Assembly: GCA_035652235.1 (NCBI GenBank)
Contig: DASREE010000032.1
Location: 1-64,000 of the forward strand
Direction: 5' to 3'
From: PALSA-612 sp035652235
GTDB taxonomy: Bacteria > Actinomycetota > Thermoleophilia > Gaiellales > Gaiellaceae
Length of the DNA: 64,000 bases
This document shows positions 37,810-45,564 of the stretch, in pieces (positions within the stretch are counted from its first letter, which is position 1; each line of letters starts with the position of its first letter). The notes under the pieces were generated by a model, which had not been told where the DNA came from, searched no databases, and saw only the letters and a list, made by a program, of their open reading frames with translations. The translations under genes were made by a program, and so were the position numbers.

Positions 37810-40530
37810 GTGGCTGCGCTTGCCGCCGGCGGGCGGGGGCACAGTGCGTCTGGCTCGCGGGACGAGCTCGCCGCCCTGCACGAGACGGCGCTCGTTCTCA
37901 TCGACCAGGTCGAGCCGGACGCCGTCCTGCGCGCGATCGTCGAGCGGGCCGGACGGCTGGTCGGCACGGAGCACGGCTACCTCTGCCTCCCCGAGCCGGA
38001 TGGGAAGACGTTGACGGTGCGGGTTGCGACCGGCCTGCTCGAGCAGAACCTCGGCTGCCGGATCGCCGCAGGCGAAGGTCTCGCGGGGCGCGTCTGGGGA
38101 AGCGGCGAGCCGCTCGTCGTCTCCGACTATGCCGCCTGGCCGGGTCGCAGCCGCGCCTTCGACGGCCAGCCGCTGCACGCCCTGGTCGGCGTGCCACTGC
38201 GCAGCGGCGGCCGCGTCGAGGGCGTGCTCGGCCTCGTACACGTGCAGCGGGGACGGCGGTTCTGCGCCGACGAGGTGGCGCTCCTGGAGCGCTTCGGCCG
38301 GCTCGCGTCGCTCGCGCTCGAGCGCGCCAGCCTGTACGCGGCTGCGCGGGCGGAGGTGCTCGAGCGGCGGCGCGCCGAGGAGGAGCTGCTCGACGTGGTC
38401 GCGCGCCTGCGGCGGTCGGAGAGCGAGGTCGAGCGGGCGCACCGGGAGATGATCCGCCGGTTGGCGCACGCGGCGGAGTTCCGCAGCGCCGAGACCAGCC
38501 TGCACGTCGACCGGATGAGCCGGTACTGCCTGCTCCTCGCCGAGCGCCTCGGCCTCGAGCCCGAGCGGTGCGAGCTGATCCGAGCGGCGAGCGCGCTGCA
38601 CGACGTCGGCAAGATCGCCATCCCCGACCGGATCCTGCTCAAGCCGGGGCCGCTGACCGCGGCTGAGCGCCGGGACATGGAGCGCCACGCCGGCATCGGC
38701 CACGCCCTCCTGTCCGGCTCGAGCTCGGAGCTGCTCGAGGTGGCGGCCGTGATCGCGCTCACCCACCACGAGCGCTACGACGGCCGCGGCTACCCGCGCG
38801 GGCTGGCCGGCACCGAGATCCCCCTGGAAGGGCGGATCGCCAGCATCGCCGACGTCTACGACGCGCTCACGAGCGCCCGCGTGTACCGGGCCGCGCTTCC
38901 GGCGGAGCAAGCGATCGCCCTGCTTCGGGCCGGCCGCGGCACCCAGTTCGACCCCCTCGTCCTCGACCTCTTCCTCGACCTCGTGCACGCGGGGGAGGGC
39001 GCCGTCGCGAGCGGCGGGCGCTGCCGGGCGCGAGCGAGCGGTCTGGAGGGCGGCGCGCGCATGCCGTCCTGTCCGGCGCGCGGCGGCGAGAGGATGTCCG
39101 CGGCCCTCGTCGACGCGGCCTGCGCGTGCGCCGCCGAGGCTCTCGACGAGACCGCCGACGACCGGCAGGCGATCGATCGCGCGCTCGAGCGGCTGCGCGA
39201 GGTGGGCGGGGAGCTGCTGCTCCCGAGCGTCTACCTCGTCGACCACGACCGGCTGTGGCTGGTCGCCCAGCGCGGCTACGACGAGGTGCGCGACGGCTTC
39301 TCGCTCGAACAGGGGATCCTCGCCCGGGCGCTTCGCACCGGGCAGCCGCAGTTCGTGGCGGACGTGCGCGCCGACGGCGATTTCATCGCCGCCACCTCCT
39401 CCGTCCGCTCGGAGCTCGCCGTGCCGTTCGACGCCGGCGTCGCCGGGGTCGTCAACCTGGAGACGAAGCTCGTCGAGCTGCCGCCGCAGGCGCTCGCGCC
39501 GGTCTCGCGGCTGACGGAGCGCATCGCGCCGCGCGTGGCGGCGATCGGCTCGGACGCGAGCTTCGACCTCGCGCGCCTCGCACGCCTGTGCGTGTTCGCG
39601 AGCTCCCTGCGCGGCGTGGGGCCGATCGCCGAGTTCGCCGCCCGAATCCTTGGTCGTCTGCTCGACCTCGAGTCGGCGCAGATCAGCCTCGCCGCCGGCG
39701 ACGGCCGCCGGCTCGCGAGCTTCTGGCGCCTGCCGGGGTCGGACCACCAGCCGCTCGGCCCGGACGAGCTCGAGCGCCTCGGCGGCCTCGCGACCCCGGG
39801 CGGGGCCGCGTTCGGGATCGTCGAGGCGGGACGGGTCGGGATCGGCGACGGCGATCTCGGCTGGTTCGTGCGGCTTCCGCTGCAGGCGGCCGGGACGGAG
39901 ATCGGGGCGCTGGTCGGCCGTGCCGGCTCGCCGCCGGCGCTGGCGCGCGAGCAGGCGGAGGCCGCGACGCTCTTCGCCCAGCACGCGGCGGCGCTGATCG
40001 ACGTGGCGGCGGCGCTCCGCCGCGAGCAGCGCGCGGCCGTCGCCGACCCGCTCACGGGGCTTCTCAACCGGCGGGGCTTCGAGACGAGGCTCGACGAGGA
40101 GATCGAGCGGTCGCGCCGCAGCGGATGCCCGTTCGCCGTCGTGCTCTTCGACTGCGACGACCTGAAGCGGCTGAACGACGAGGGCGGCCACGAGCGCGGC
40201 GACGCGGCCCTTCGCCGGGTGGCCGAGAGCATCCGCGCGCACAAGCGCTCGAGCGACCTCGCCGCGCGCTTCGGGGGCGACGAGTTCGCGCTCCTCCTGT
40301 CGGAGACGGAGCCGGAGGGCGCCGGCGACGCGGCGGAGCGGATCTGCGCGGGCATCCGCGACGAGTCGCGCAGGGCGGGCGTGCCCGTGACGGCGACGTA
40401 CGGGGTCGCGAGCTTCCCCGGCGACGCCGTCACGGCCGGGGGGCTCGTGCACGCCGCCGACCGACGCCTGCACGCGGCGAAGCGCCGGTCGGCGCAGGGC
40501 CTCCCGGTGCGGCTCGCCTCGACCGCGTGA
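37810..40530 (+). CDS. Bifunctional c-di-GMP protein: GAF/HD-GYP/GAF/GAF/GGDEF
   Basis: The 906-residue cytosolic protein combines opposite c-di-GMP activities. A GAF domain (about 20-170) and coiled coil precede an intact HD-GYP phosphodiesterase (HDVGKIAIPD near 264, THHERYDGRGYPRG near 322). A linker and two GAF-like domains (about 430-730) lead to a GGDEF cyclase (RFGGDEFALLL near 820) with an RSSD I-site five residues upstream. No membrane segment is seen. The start is uncertain: an excellent AAGGAGG (37751-37757) points to a GTG at 37767 in another frame, so a frameshift or internal start should be considered. Confidence 0.88.
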   Translation: MAALAAGGRGHSASGSRDELAALHETALVLIDQVEPDAVLRAIVERAGRLVGTEHGYLCLPEPDGKTLTVRVATGLLEQNLGCRIAAGEGLAGRVWGSGEPLVVSDYAAWPGRSRAFDGQPLHALVGVPLRSGGRVEGVLGLVHVQRGRRFCADEVALLERFGRLASLALERASLYAAARAEVLERRRAEEELLDVVARLRRSESEVERAHREMIRRLAHAAEFRSAETSLHVDRMSRYCLLLAERLGLEPERCELIRAASALHDVGKIAIPDRILLKPGPLTAAERRDMERHAGIGHALLSGSSSELLEVAAVIALTHHERYDGRGYPRGLAGTEIPLEGRIASIADVYDALTSARVYRAALPAEQAIALLRAGRGTQFDPLVLDLFLDLVHAGEGAVASGGRCRARASGLEGGARMPSCPARGGERMSAALVDAACACAAEALDETADDRQAIDRALERLREVGGELLLPSVYLVDHDRLWLVAQRGYDEVRDGFSLEQGILARALRTGQPQFVADVRADGDFIAATSSVRSELAVPFDAGVAGVVNLETKLVELPPQALAPVSRLTERIAPRVAAIGSDASFDLARLARLCVFASSLRGVGPIAEFAARILGRLLDLESAQISLAAGDGRRLASFWRLPGSDHQPLGPDELERLGGLATPGGAAFGIVEAGRVGIGDGDLGWFVRLPLQAAGTEIGALVGRAGSPPALAREQAEAATLFAQHAAALIDVAAALRREQRAAVADPLTGLLNRRGFETRLDEEIERSRRSGCPFAVVLFDCDDLKRLNDEGGHERGDAALRRVAESIRAHKRSSDLAARFGGDEFALLLSETEPEGAGDAAERICAGIRDESRRAGVPVTATYGVASFPGDAVTAGGLVHAADRRLHAAKRRSAQGLPVRLASTA

Positions 40531-40560
40531 AGCCCGCCGGCCGGGGCGGCTCGGACGCGG

Positions 40561-41175
40561 CTACGAGGCGAGCGCGCTGCGGATCGCGCCCTGCGGATCC
40601 TCGGTCACGGGCACGCCGTGCCCGGTGCACAGGACCGAGAAGTCGAGCTCGAGCAGCCGCTCGGCGCTCGCCCGCGCCTGCGCCGGGTCGTGCATGTACT
40701 CGGAGGGCACGAAGCCGAGCGGCCCGCCCGGCTCGTGCACGAACAGGTCGGGCGTGAACAGGACGCCGCCCGAGCGGGGGAGCAGGAGGCTGTGCTGCGT
40801 CGTGCCCGCCCCCGGGGTGAAGTGCGCGCTCAGGCCGCCGGGGAGCGCGTCGCCCTCGGCGTAGCGCTCGTCCGGCTCCTCGTCGATCTCGCGCGACAGG
40901 GCGGGCGCCCACACCGGCACGCCCAGCTCGCGCCGGAGACGCCAGGCCGAGCGCTGGTGCACGCTCGCCGTCAGGCAGATGGCCGCGACCGGCCCGAGCA
41001 GGGCGAACGCCTCCGCCGCGAGGGGTAGCGGGTCGACGAGCACGGTGCCCTCGTCCGAGCGGAACGCATGGCTCGCGCTGACGAACCCGCCGATCCGCTC
41101 GTCCGCCAGGCGCCAGTGCCACAGGCCGGGCAGGAACTCCTCGGCCACCTGCGCGGTCGCCGTCGGCTCGCTCAT
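40561..41175 (-). CDS. Metallo-beta-lactamase-fold protein with degenerate metal motif
   Basis: The 204-residue protein follows the MBL fold (LWHWRLADERIGGFVSASHAFRSDEGTVLVDPLPL, GGLSAHFTPGAGTTQHSLLLPRSGGVLFTPDLF, LCTGHGVPV). The HxHxDH motif is replaced by VHQRSAW, so at most part of the dinuclear site remains and hydrolase activity is uncertain. The ATG at 41175 is chosen because TACGAT lies seven bases upstream; the longer frame has no support. It is divergent from a secreted beta-propeller gene. Confidence 0.8.
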   Translation of the reverse strand: MSEPTATAQVAEEFLPGLWHWRLADERIGGFVSASHAFRSDEGTVLVDPLPLAAEAFALLGPVAAICLTASVHQRSAWRLRRELGVPVWAPALSREIDEEPDERYAEGDALPGGLSAHFTPGAGTTQHSLLLPRSGGVLFTPDLFVHEPGGPLGFVPSEYMHDPAQARASAERLLELDFSVLCTGHGVPVTEDPQGAIRSALAS

Positions 41176-41182
41176 GAGCGCG

Positions 41183-41188
41183 ATCGTA
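41183..41188 (-). promoter_or_regulatory. -10 element of the MBL-fold gene
   Basis: Reading leftward, TACGAT is followed by seven bases and ATG, fitting the leaderless rule. Confidence 0.5.
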
Positions 41189-41240
41189 GCGCTGCTCGCG
41201 AACCACCCGATCCGGTCGTGAAGCTGCGAGACTGCTCGCC

Positions 41241-42335
41241 GTGAGACGCTCGCTTCCGCGGCTGTGCGCGCCACTGGCGGCGGCGATCCTCGCCGCGGGC
41301 GCCGGCGCATCGGTGTCCGGCCGGGCGGCCTTCCCCGGCCGCCACCTGCTGCTCGTCACGCCGGCCGGGGCGGTGCGGACGGAGTTCCCGGACATCGACG
41401 GCGAGCCCTTGGCGGCGCTCGCCGACGGCCGCGGCGGCTGGCTCGTCGGCGGCATGTTCCGCCGCGTCGGCTCGGCGCTCGCCCCGTCCCTCGTCCGCCT
41501 GCGTCGGGACGGGACGCTCGACGCGCGCTGGAACGCGCACCTCCGCGGTGGGCAGACGGTGACGACGCTCGCGCTCGCCGGCTCGACGCTGTACGCGGGC
41601 GGCCGCTTCGGCGTCGCCGCCTTCGACGCGCGCACCGGCCGGCGCCTCGCCGGTTTCGCCCCGCCGCGGTTCGCCGCCGCGCCCGGCACCTCGACACCCG
41701 TGACGCAGCTCGCCGTCGCCGGCGGGCGCGTGTACGTCGTCGGCCCCTTCGTCCGGGCGGGCGCCACCGCGCGCGCCTCGGCGGCGGCGCTCGACGCCCG
41801 CAGCGGCGCGCTGACGCCGTGGGCTCCCCAGGTGTCGGGCACCGCCGAGGCGGTGGCGGTCGCGGGCGGCCTCGTCTACCTCGGCGGCGTCTTCGACGCG
41901 GTCGACGGCGCCGCTCGCTCGAACGTCGCCGCCGTCGGGCCGGCACGGGCGCTCGTCACCGGCTGGGCGCCCCGTGTTGCGGTCGACGAGGTTCGCTCGA
42001 TCCTCGTCGCCGGGCGCCGCGTCCTCGTCGGCGGCAACGGGTTCGACGCGGTCGACGCGCGCACCGGCCGGCAGCTCGCCTGGCGCGCCAAGGTCACGGG
42101 CGCGGTCACCGTGTTCGCGCGCGAGGGCGGCACCGTCTACCTGGGCGGGGACATCCGCGACGGCTTCACCGCCGTCGGCGGGCAGGCGCGCCACAACCTG
42201 GCCGCGGTCCGCCTCGCGAGCGGCCGCGTCACGAGCTGGGCGCCGGATCCCTTCCGCTACAACGCCTCCGAGGCGCTCGCAGTGTCGAGCGGGACCGTCC
42301 TCGCGGCCGGGAGCTACACGACGACGCTCGGCTGA
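41241..42335 (+). CDS. Secreted beta-propeller (DUF5122/delta-60-like repeats)
   Basis: The 364-residue protein starts with a signal-peptide-like segment (RRSLPRLCAPLAAAILAAGAGASVSG). Repeating blades follow with the pattern VxxLAxxGxxxYxGGxFxxV and AAFDARTGxxLxxWAP (e.g. GGWLVGGMFRRVG, STLYAGGRFGVAAFDARTGRRLAGF, GGLVYLGGVFDAVDGAARSNVAAV, GTVYLGGDIRDGFTAVGGQARHNLAAV). This is the delta-60/DUF5122 propeller seen in exported proteins. No catalytic residues are evident, so an extracellular binding role is likely. Confidence 0.78.
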   Translation: MRRSLPRLCAPLAAAILAAGAGASVSGRAAFPGRHLLLVTPAGAVRTEFPDIDGEPLAALADGRGGWLVGGMFRRVGSALAPSLVRLRRDGTLDARWNAHLRGGQTVTTLALAGSTLYAGGRFGVAAFDARTGRRLAGFAPPRFAAAPGTSTPVTQLAVAGGRVYVVGPFVRAGATARASAAALDARSGALTPWAPQVSGTAEAVAVAGGLVYLGGVFDAVDGAARSNVAAVGPARALVTGWAPRVAVDEVRSILVAGRRVLVGGNGFDAVDARTGRQLAWRAKVTGAVTVFAREGGTVYLGGDIRDGFTAVGGQARHNLAAVRLASGRVTSWAPDPFRYNASEALAVSSGTVLAAGSYTTTLG

Positions 42336-42346
42336 GAGTCGGCCGG

Positions 42347-42778
42347 CTACCGCCTCCGTCTCGGCGGCGGCTCGTCGGCGTTGGGGTCGTACCCGCTCGA
42401 GACGAGCGAGGCCATGGGCAGGAAGAGCGGCGCCGGCAGGCGGTCCCACGCGTACCAGCCCCAGGCCTCGACCTCGGCCGGCCGCAGCACCTGCGGCTCG
42501 CCGCTCACCCACTCCATGCGCACCCAGCGGGTGCGCCAGGTGACGCCGTCCTCGAAGGAGTCGACCGTCTCGCCGACGACGCGCGGCACCGCCCCGACGA
42601 GCCCGGTCTCCTCGAGCAGCTCCCGGCGCGCCGCAGCCTCGTCCGTCTCACCCTCCTCGGCCCGACCGCCCGGCGGCGACCAGGTGCCGTGCCCGTGCTG
42701 CGACCTGCGGCGGCCGAGCAGGATCCTGCCCTCTCGGAGCACCAGGACTCCGACCCCGTGGCGCTCCTCGCGGGTCAC
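42347..42778 (-). CDS. Nudix hydrolase
   Basis: The 143-residue protein carries a perfect Nudix box, GGRAEEGETDEAAARRELLEETGLVG (read with the preceding P-P; pattern GX5EX7REUXEEXGU), on a fold beginning RHGVGVLVLREGRILLGRRRSQHGHGTWSPPGG. Its substrate is likely a nucleotide or nucleotide sugar. The GTG start overlaps the stop of a possible small upstream ORF, suggesting coupling. The Arg-rich end is ordinary. Confidence 0.9.
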   Translation of the reverse strand: MTREERHGVGVLVLREGRILLGRRRSQHGHGTWSPPGGRAEEGETDEAAARRELLEETGLVGAVPRVVGETVDSFEDGVTWRTRWVRMEWVSGEPQVLRPAEVEAWGWYAWDRLPAPLFLPMASLVSSGYDPNADEPPPRRRR

Positions 42779-42861
42779 GCGGCAGCCGCGGCGATGCTCG
42801 CGATCCTCGACTCGATCATCCGGCGGACGTCCGGATGCGGGATGGGCGCTGGCTGGGTCAT
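42775..42861 (-). CDS. Possible tiny ORF coupled to the Nudix gene
   Basis: A frame ending in TGA within the Nudix GTG (GTGA) encodes at least MTQPAPIPHPDVRRMIESRI plus an Ala-rich end (28 residues). The same frame stays open upstream with charged helical sequence (REKRDEERDDLGTEENALDRDHHRRLAAQL) but offers no ATG, GTG or TTG there. It may be a real small protein with a missed start or non-coding leader. Confidence 0.3.
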   Translation of the reverse strand: MTQPAPIPHPDVRRMIESRIASIAAAAA

Positions 42862-42993
42862 CCCGTCGTCGAGCGTCGAGACGTGGTTGGAAAGCTGGGC
42901 GGCAAGGCGTCGGTGATGGTCGCGGTCGAGCGCGTTCTCCTCGGTCCCCAGGTCGTCGCGTTCCTCGTCGCGCTTCTCTCGGTGCGACCCGAC

Positions 42994-42999
42994 TACCTT
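42994..42999 (+). promoter_or_regulatory. Putative -10 of gnd
   Basis: TACCTT lies about 34 bases before the gnd ATG. A GGAGGCGAGGAG ribosome site sits in between, so gnd is one of the few leadered genes here. Confidence 0.4.
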
Positions 43000-43032
43000 A
43001 CGGCCTGAGAGCGACAGACGGGAGGCGAGGAG

Positions 43033-44055
43033 ATGCAGCTCGGGATGATCGGACTGGGACGGATGGGCGCGAACATGGTCAGGCGCCTCCTGCGCGACGG
43101 CCACGAGTGCGTCGTCTTCGACGTCGACCAGGCAGTGGTGGCGCAGCTCGCCGGCGAGGGGGCGCTGGGCACGGGCTCGCTGGCCGAGCTCGCCGCGAGG
43201 CTCGCCCCGCCGCGCGCGGTCTGGATCATGGTCCCGGCCGCGCTCGTCGGCCGGATCCTCGACGACCTGACCCCGTACCTCGAGCGCGACGACGTGGTCG
43301 TGGACGGCGGGAACAGCTACTACCGCGACGACGTCGACCGCAGTCGCGCCCTGGCGGCGCGCGGCCTGCACCTCGTCGACGTCGGCACGAGCGGCGGCAT
43401 CCACGGGCTCGAGCGCGGCTACTGCCTGATGATCGGCGGCGAGGTGGAGGCCGTGCGCCGGCTCGACCCCGTCTTCCGCTCGCTCGCGCCGGGGCTCGGT
43501 GCCGCGCCCCGGACGCCCGGGAAGACGGGCGATCCCTCCCCGGCCGAGCTCGGCTACCTCCACTGCGGGCCGAGCGGCGCCGGCCACTTCGTGAAGATGG
43601 TCCACAACGGGATCGAGTACGGGATTATGGCCGCCTACGCGGAGGGCCTGAACGTGCTCCACAAGGCGGACGCGGGCGCGAGGGCCGACGGGGGCGCGAG
43701 CGCCGAGCTGACGCCGCTGCGCGAGCCGGAGTACTACCGCTACGACATCCCCGTCGCCGAGGTGGCCGAGGTGTGGCGCCGCGGCTCCGTCGTCGCCTCG
43801 TGGCTGCTCGACCTGACGGCGCACGCGCTCGCCGAGTCACCGGCGCTCGACGAGTTCGGCGGCTTCGTGTCCGACTCCGGCGAGGGTCGCTGGACAGTGC
43901 TCGCCGCGGTCGAGGAGGGCGTGCCGGTACCGGTGCTCTCCTCGGCCCTGTACGAGCGCTTCTCCTCGCGCGGCGAGGCGCAGTTCGCCGACAAGCTCCT
44001 GTCGGCGATGCGCAAGGAGTTCGGCGGCCACTCCGAGCTCGTCATCCCGAGCTAG
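43033..44055 (+). CDS. gnd: 6-phosphogluconate dehydrogenase (decarboxylating), short type
   Basis: Produces ribulose 5-phosphate, CO2 and reduced cofactor. The 340-residue protein has an N-terminal Rossmann fold (MIGLGRMGANMVRRLLRDGHECVVFDVD), VVDGGNSYYRDDVDRSRALAARGLHLVDVGTSGG and the catalytic HCGPSGAGHFVKMVHNGIEYGIM. The acidic residue after the second Rossmann strand (FDVD) suggests NAD over NADP, as in the short GndA-type enzymes. The C-terminal domain is about 130 residues shorter than in the long form. Two bases separate its stop from the first possible glk start. Confidence 0.93.
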   Translation: MQLGMIGLGRMGANMVRRLLRDGHECVVFDVDQAVVAQLAGEGALGTGSLAELAARLAPPRAVWIMVPAALVGRILDDLTPYLERDDVVVDGGNSYYRDDVDRSRALAARGLHLVDVGTSGGIHGLERGYCLMIGGEVEAVRRLDPVFRSLAPGLGAAPRTPGKTGDPSPAELGYLHCGPSGAGHFVKMVHNGIEYGIMAAYAEGLNVLHKADAGARADGGASAELTPLREPEYYRYDIPVAEVAEVWRRGSVVASWLLDLTAHALAESPALDEFGGFVSDSGEGRWTVLAAVEEGVPVPVLSSALYERFSSRGEAQFADKLLSAMRKEFGGHSELVIPS

Positions 44056-44057
44056 AC

Positions 44058-45032
44058 GTGGCCTGCGTGATCCTCGCCGGCGACATCGGCGGCACCCACA
44101 CCCGGCTCGCGCTCGTCGACCGTGACCCGCGCGCACCGGTGGCGATGGAGGTCTACGCGAGCCGCGAGCACGGCTCGCTCGAGGAGATGGCGGCCGCTTT
44201 CCTGCGCGCGCACCCGGCCGAGCTGTCGGCCGCCTGCTTCGGCGTCGCCGGCCCCGTCCTGGGCGGTGCGGTCGACGTCACCAACCTCGCCTGGCCGGTG
44301 CGTGCGGCCTCGCTCGCCGCCTCGCTGAACCTCGCCCACGTGCTGCTCCTGAACGACCTGGAGGCGAACGCCTGGGGCCTCGCGGCGCTCGCGCCCGGCG
44401 ACCTGCACACGCTCAACGAGGGCGACCCGGGCGCCGCCGGCAACGCGGCCGTCTGCTCGGCCGGGACCGGGCTGGGCGAGGCGGGGCTGTACTGGGACGG
44501 CCGGCGCCACCGCCCCTTCGCCGGCGAGGGCGGGCACGCCGACTTCGCGCCGCTCGACGAGCGGCAGGCGCGCCTGCGGGAGTTCCTCGCCGCCGAGTAC
44601 GGGCATGTCAGCTACGAGCGGGTGTGCTCGGGCATGGGGCTCGTCAACATCTATCGCTTCCTCGCCGGCAGCTGCCCGCTCGACGCGGCGGCGATCTCCG
44701 AGGCAGCCCTCGCGCGCACGGACGCGCACGCCGTGGAGGCGCTCGACATGATGGTCTCGATCTACGGCGCCGAGGCCGGCAACCTGGCGCTGAAGCTGAT
44801 GGCGACGGGGGGCGTCTACCTCGGCGGCGGCATCGCGCCGCGCATCCTCGACAAGCTCGAGGACGGGACGTTCATGGCCGCGTTCGTCGCCAAGGGCCGC
44901 TTCCGCGACCTGCTCGCCTCGATCCCGGTACACGTGATCCTCAACGACCGCACGGCGCTGATGGGCGCGGCGCTGCGCGCGGCCGAGACGCTGGGCGAGG
45001 CCGCTGCCGGGGATCGGGTGCGCCCAGGCTAG
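44058..45032 (+). CDS. glk: Glucokinase (PF02685 type)
   Basis: ATP-dependent glucose phosphorylation. The protein begins xACVILAGDIGGTHTRLALVD (phosphate-1). It has the sugar-binding NDLEANAWGLAAL, AGTGLGEAGLYWDGRRHRPFAGEGGHADFAPLDERQ and ATGGVYLGGGIAPRIL. Length is 324 residues from GTG 44058; GTG 44067 would also work. It is probably co-transcribed with gnd, giving a small hexose/pentose phosphate pair. Its stop overlaps the convergent neighbour by four bases. Confidence 0.93.
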   Translation: MACVILAGDIGGTHTRLALVDRDPRAPVAMEVYASREHGSLEEMAAAFLRAHPAELSAACFGVAGPVLGGAVDVTNLAWPVRAASLAASLNLAHVLLLNDLEANAWGLAALAPGDLHTLNEGDPGAAGNAAVCSAGTGLGEAGLYWDGRRHRPFAGEGGHADFAPLDERQARLREFLAAEYGHVSYERVCSGMGLVNIYRFLAGSCPLDAAAISEAALARTDAHAVEALDMMVSIYGAEAGNLALKLMATGGVYLGGGIAPRILDKLEDGTFMAAFVAKGRFRDLLASIPVHVILNDRTALMGAALRAAETLGEAAAGDRVRPG

Positions 45033-45526
45033 ACCCGCGCGCCGTCCGCTCGCCGGCGGGCGCCTGCTCTTTCCGCCTCCTCGCCGACCAGGCGCAGCAG
45101 CCGCCGGACGAGCGACCGCGCCGTCGCCTCGGCCAGCTCCCGGACGACCGGGAGCGCGGGGACTCCTCGCGCCCGCAGCTCGCCTCGCAGGGTCGAGCCG
45201 CCGTCCCGCGGCGTGACTGCGAGCGACAGCACGGCGTGCACGCGGGCGGCGGTGACGGCCGCGACCAGCTCGGCACCCGGCTGCTCGGCGACGAGCCGCG
45301 GGCGCAGCACGTCGCCGAGCGCGAGCGGCTCCTCGATCCCGAGGCGGGCGCGCGCGACGAAGCCCGGCAGGTCGCCGAGCAAGCCGAGGACGCTGTCGCG
45401 CGACAGCTCGGTGGAGGAGATGGCGGCGTACGTCTCGGCCGGCGGCGCCGACAGGGCGAGCTCCTCGCTCGCCGCCACGTCGGGGTGGGCGAGGAACCGG
45501 TCGAGCAGGCGCTGTGGGTCGGGCAC
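45029..45526 (-). CDS. Hypothetical protein (165 residues)
   Basis: I do not recognise this protein. The middle (PPAETYAAISSTELSRDSVLGLLGDLPGFVARARLGIEEPLALGDV) and the strand-rich part after it (VLSLAVTPRDGGSTLRGELRARG) are compatible with an SRPBCC/START-like fold, but I cannot establish that. The C-terminus is a charged helix (ARSLVRRLLRLVGEEAERAGARR). The GTG is six bases after TAGGCT. It is divergent from thiI and convergent with glk. Confidence 0.7.
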   Translation of the reverse strand: MPDPQRLLDRFLAHPDVAASEELALSAPPAETYAAISSTELSRDSVLGLLGDLPGFVARARLGIEEPLALGDVLRPRLVAEQPGAELVAAVTAARVHAVLSLAVTPRDGGSTLRGELRARGVPALPVVRELAEATARSLVRRLLRLVGEEAERAGARRRADGARV

Positions 45527-45532
45527 GGGCCG

Positions 45533-45538
45533 AGCCTA
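45533..45538 (-). promoter_or_regulatory. -10 element of the 165-residue hypothetical gene
   Basis: Reading leftward, TAGGCT is followed by six bases and GTG. It faces the thiI -10 box 13 bases away on the other strand, so the two promoters must compete or be mutually exclusive. Confidence 0.5.
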
Positions 45539-45551
45539 CTGCCGCTCGGCC

Positions 45552-45557
45552 TAAAGT
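45552..45557 (+). promoter_or_regulatory. -10 element of thiI
   Basis: TAAAGT is seven bases upstream of the thiI GTG and closely back-to-back with the divergent promoter. Confidence 0.5.
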
Positions 45558-45564
45558 GTTGAGG

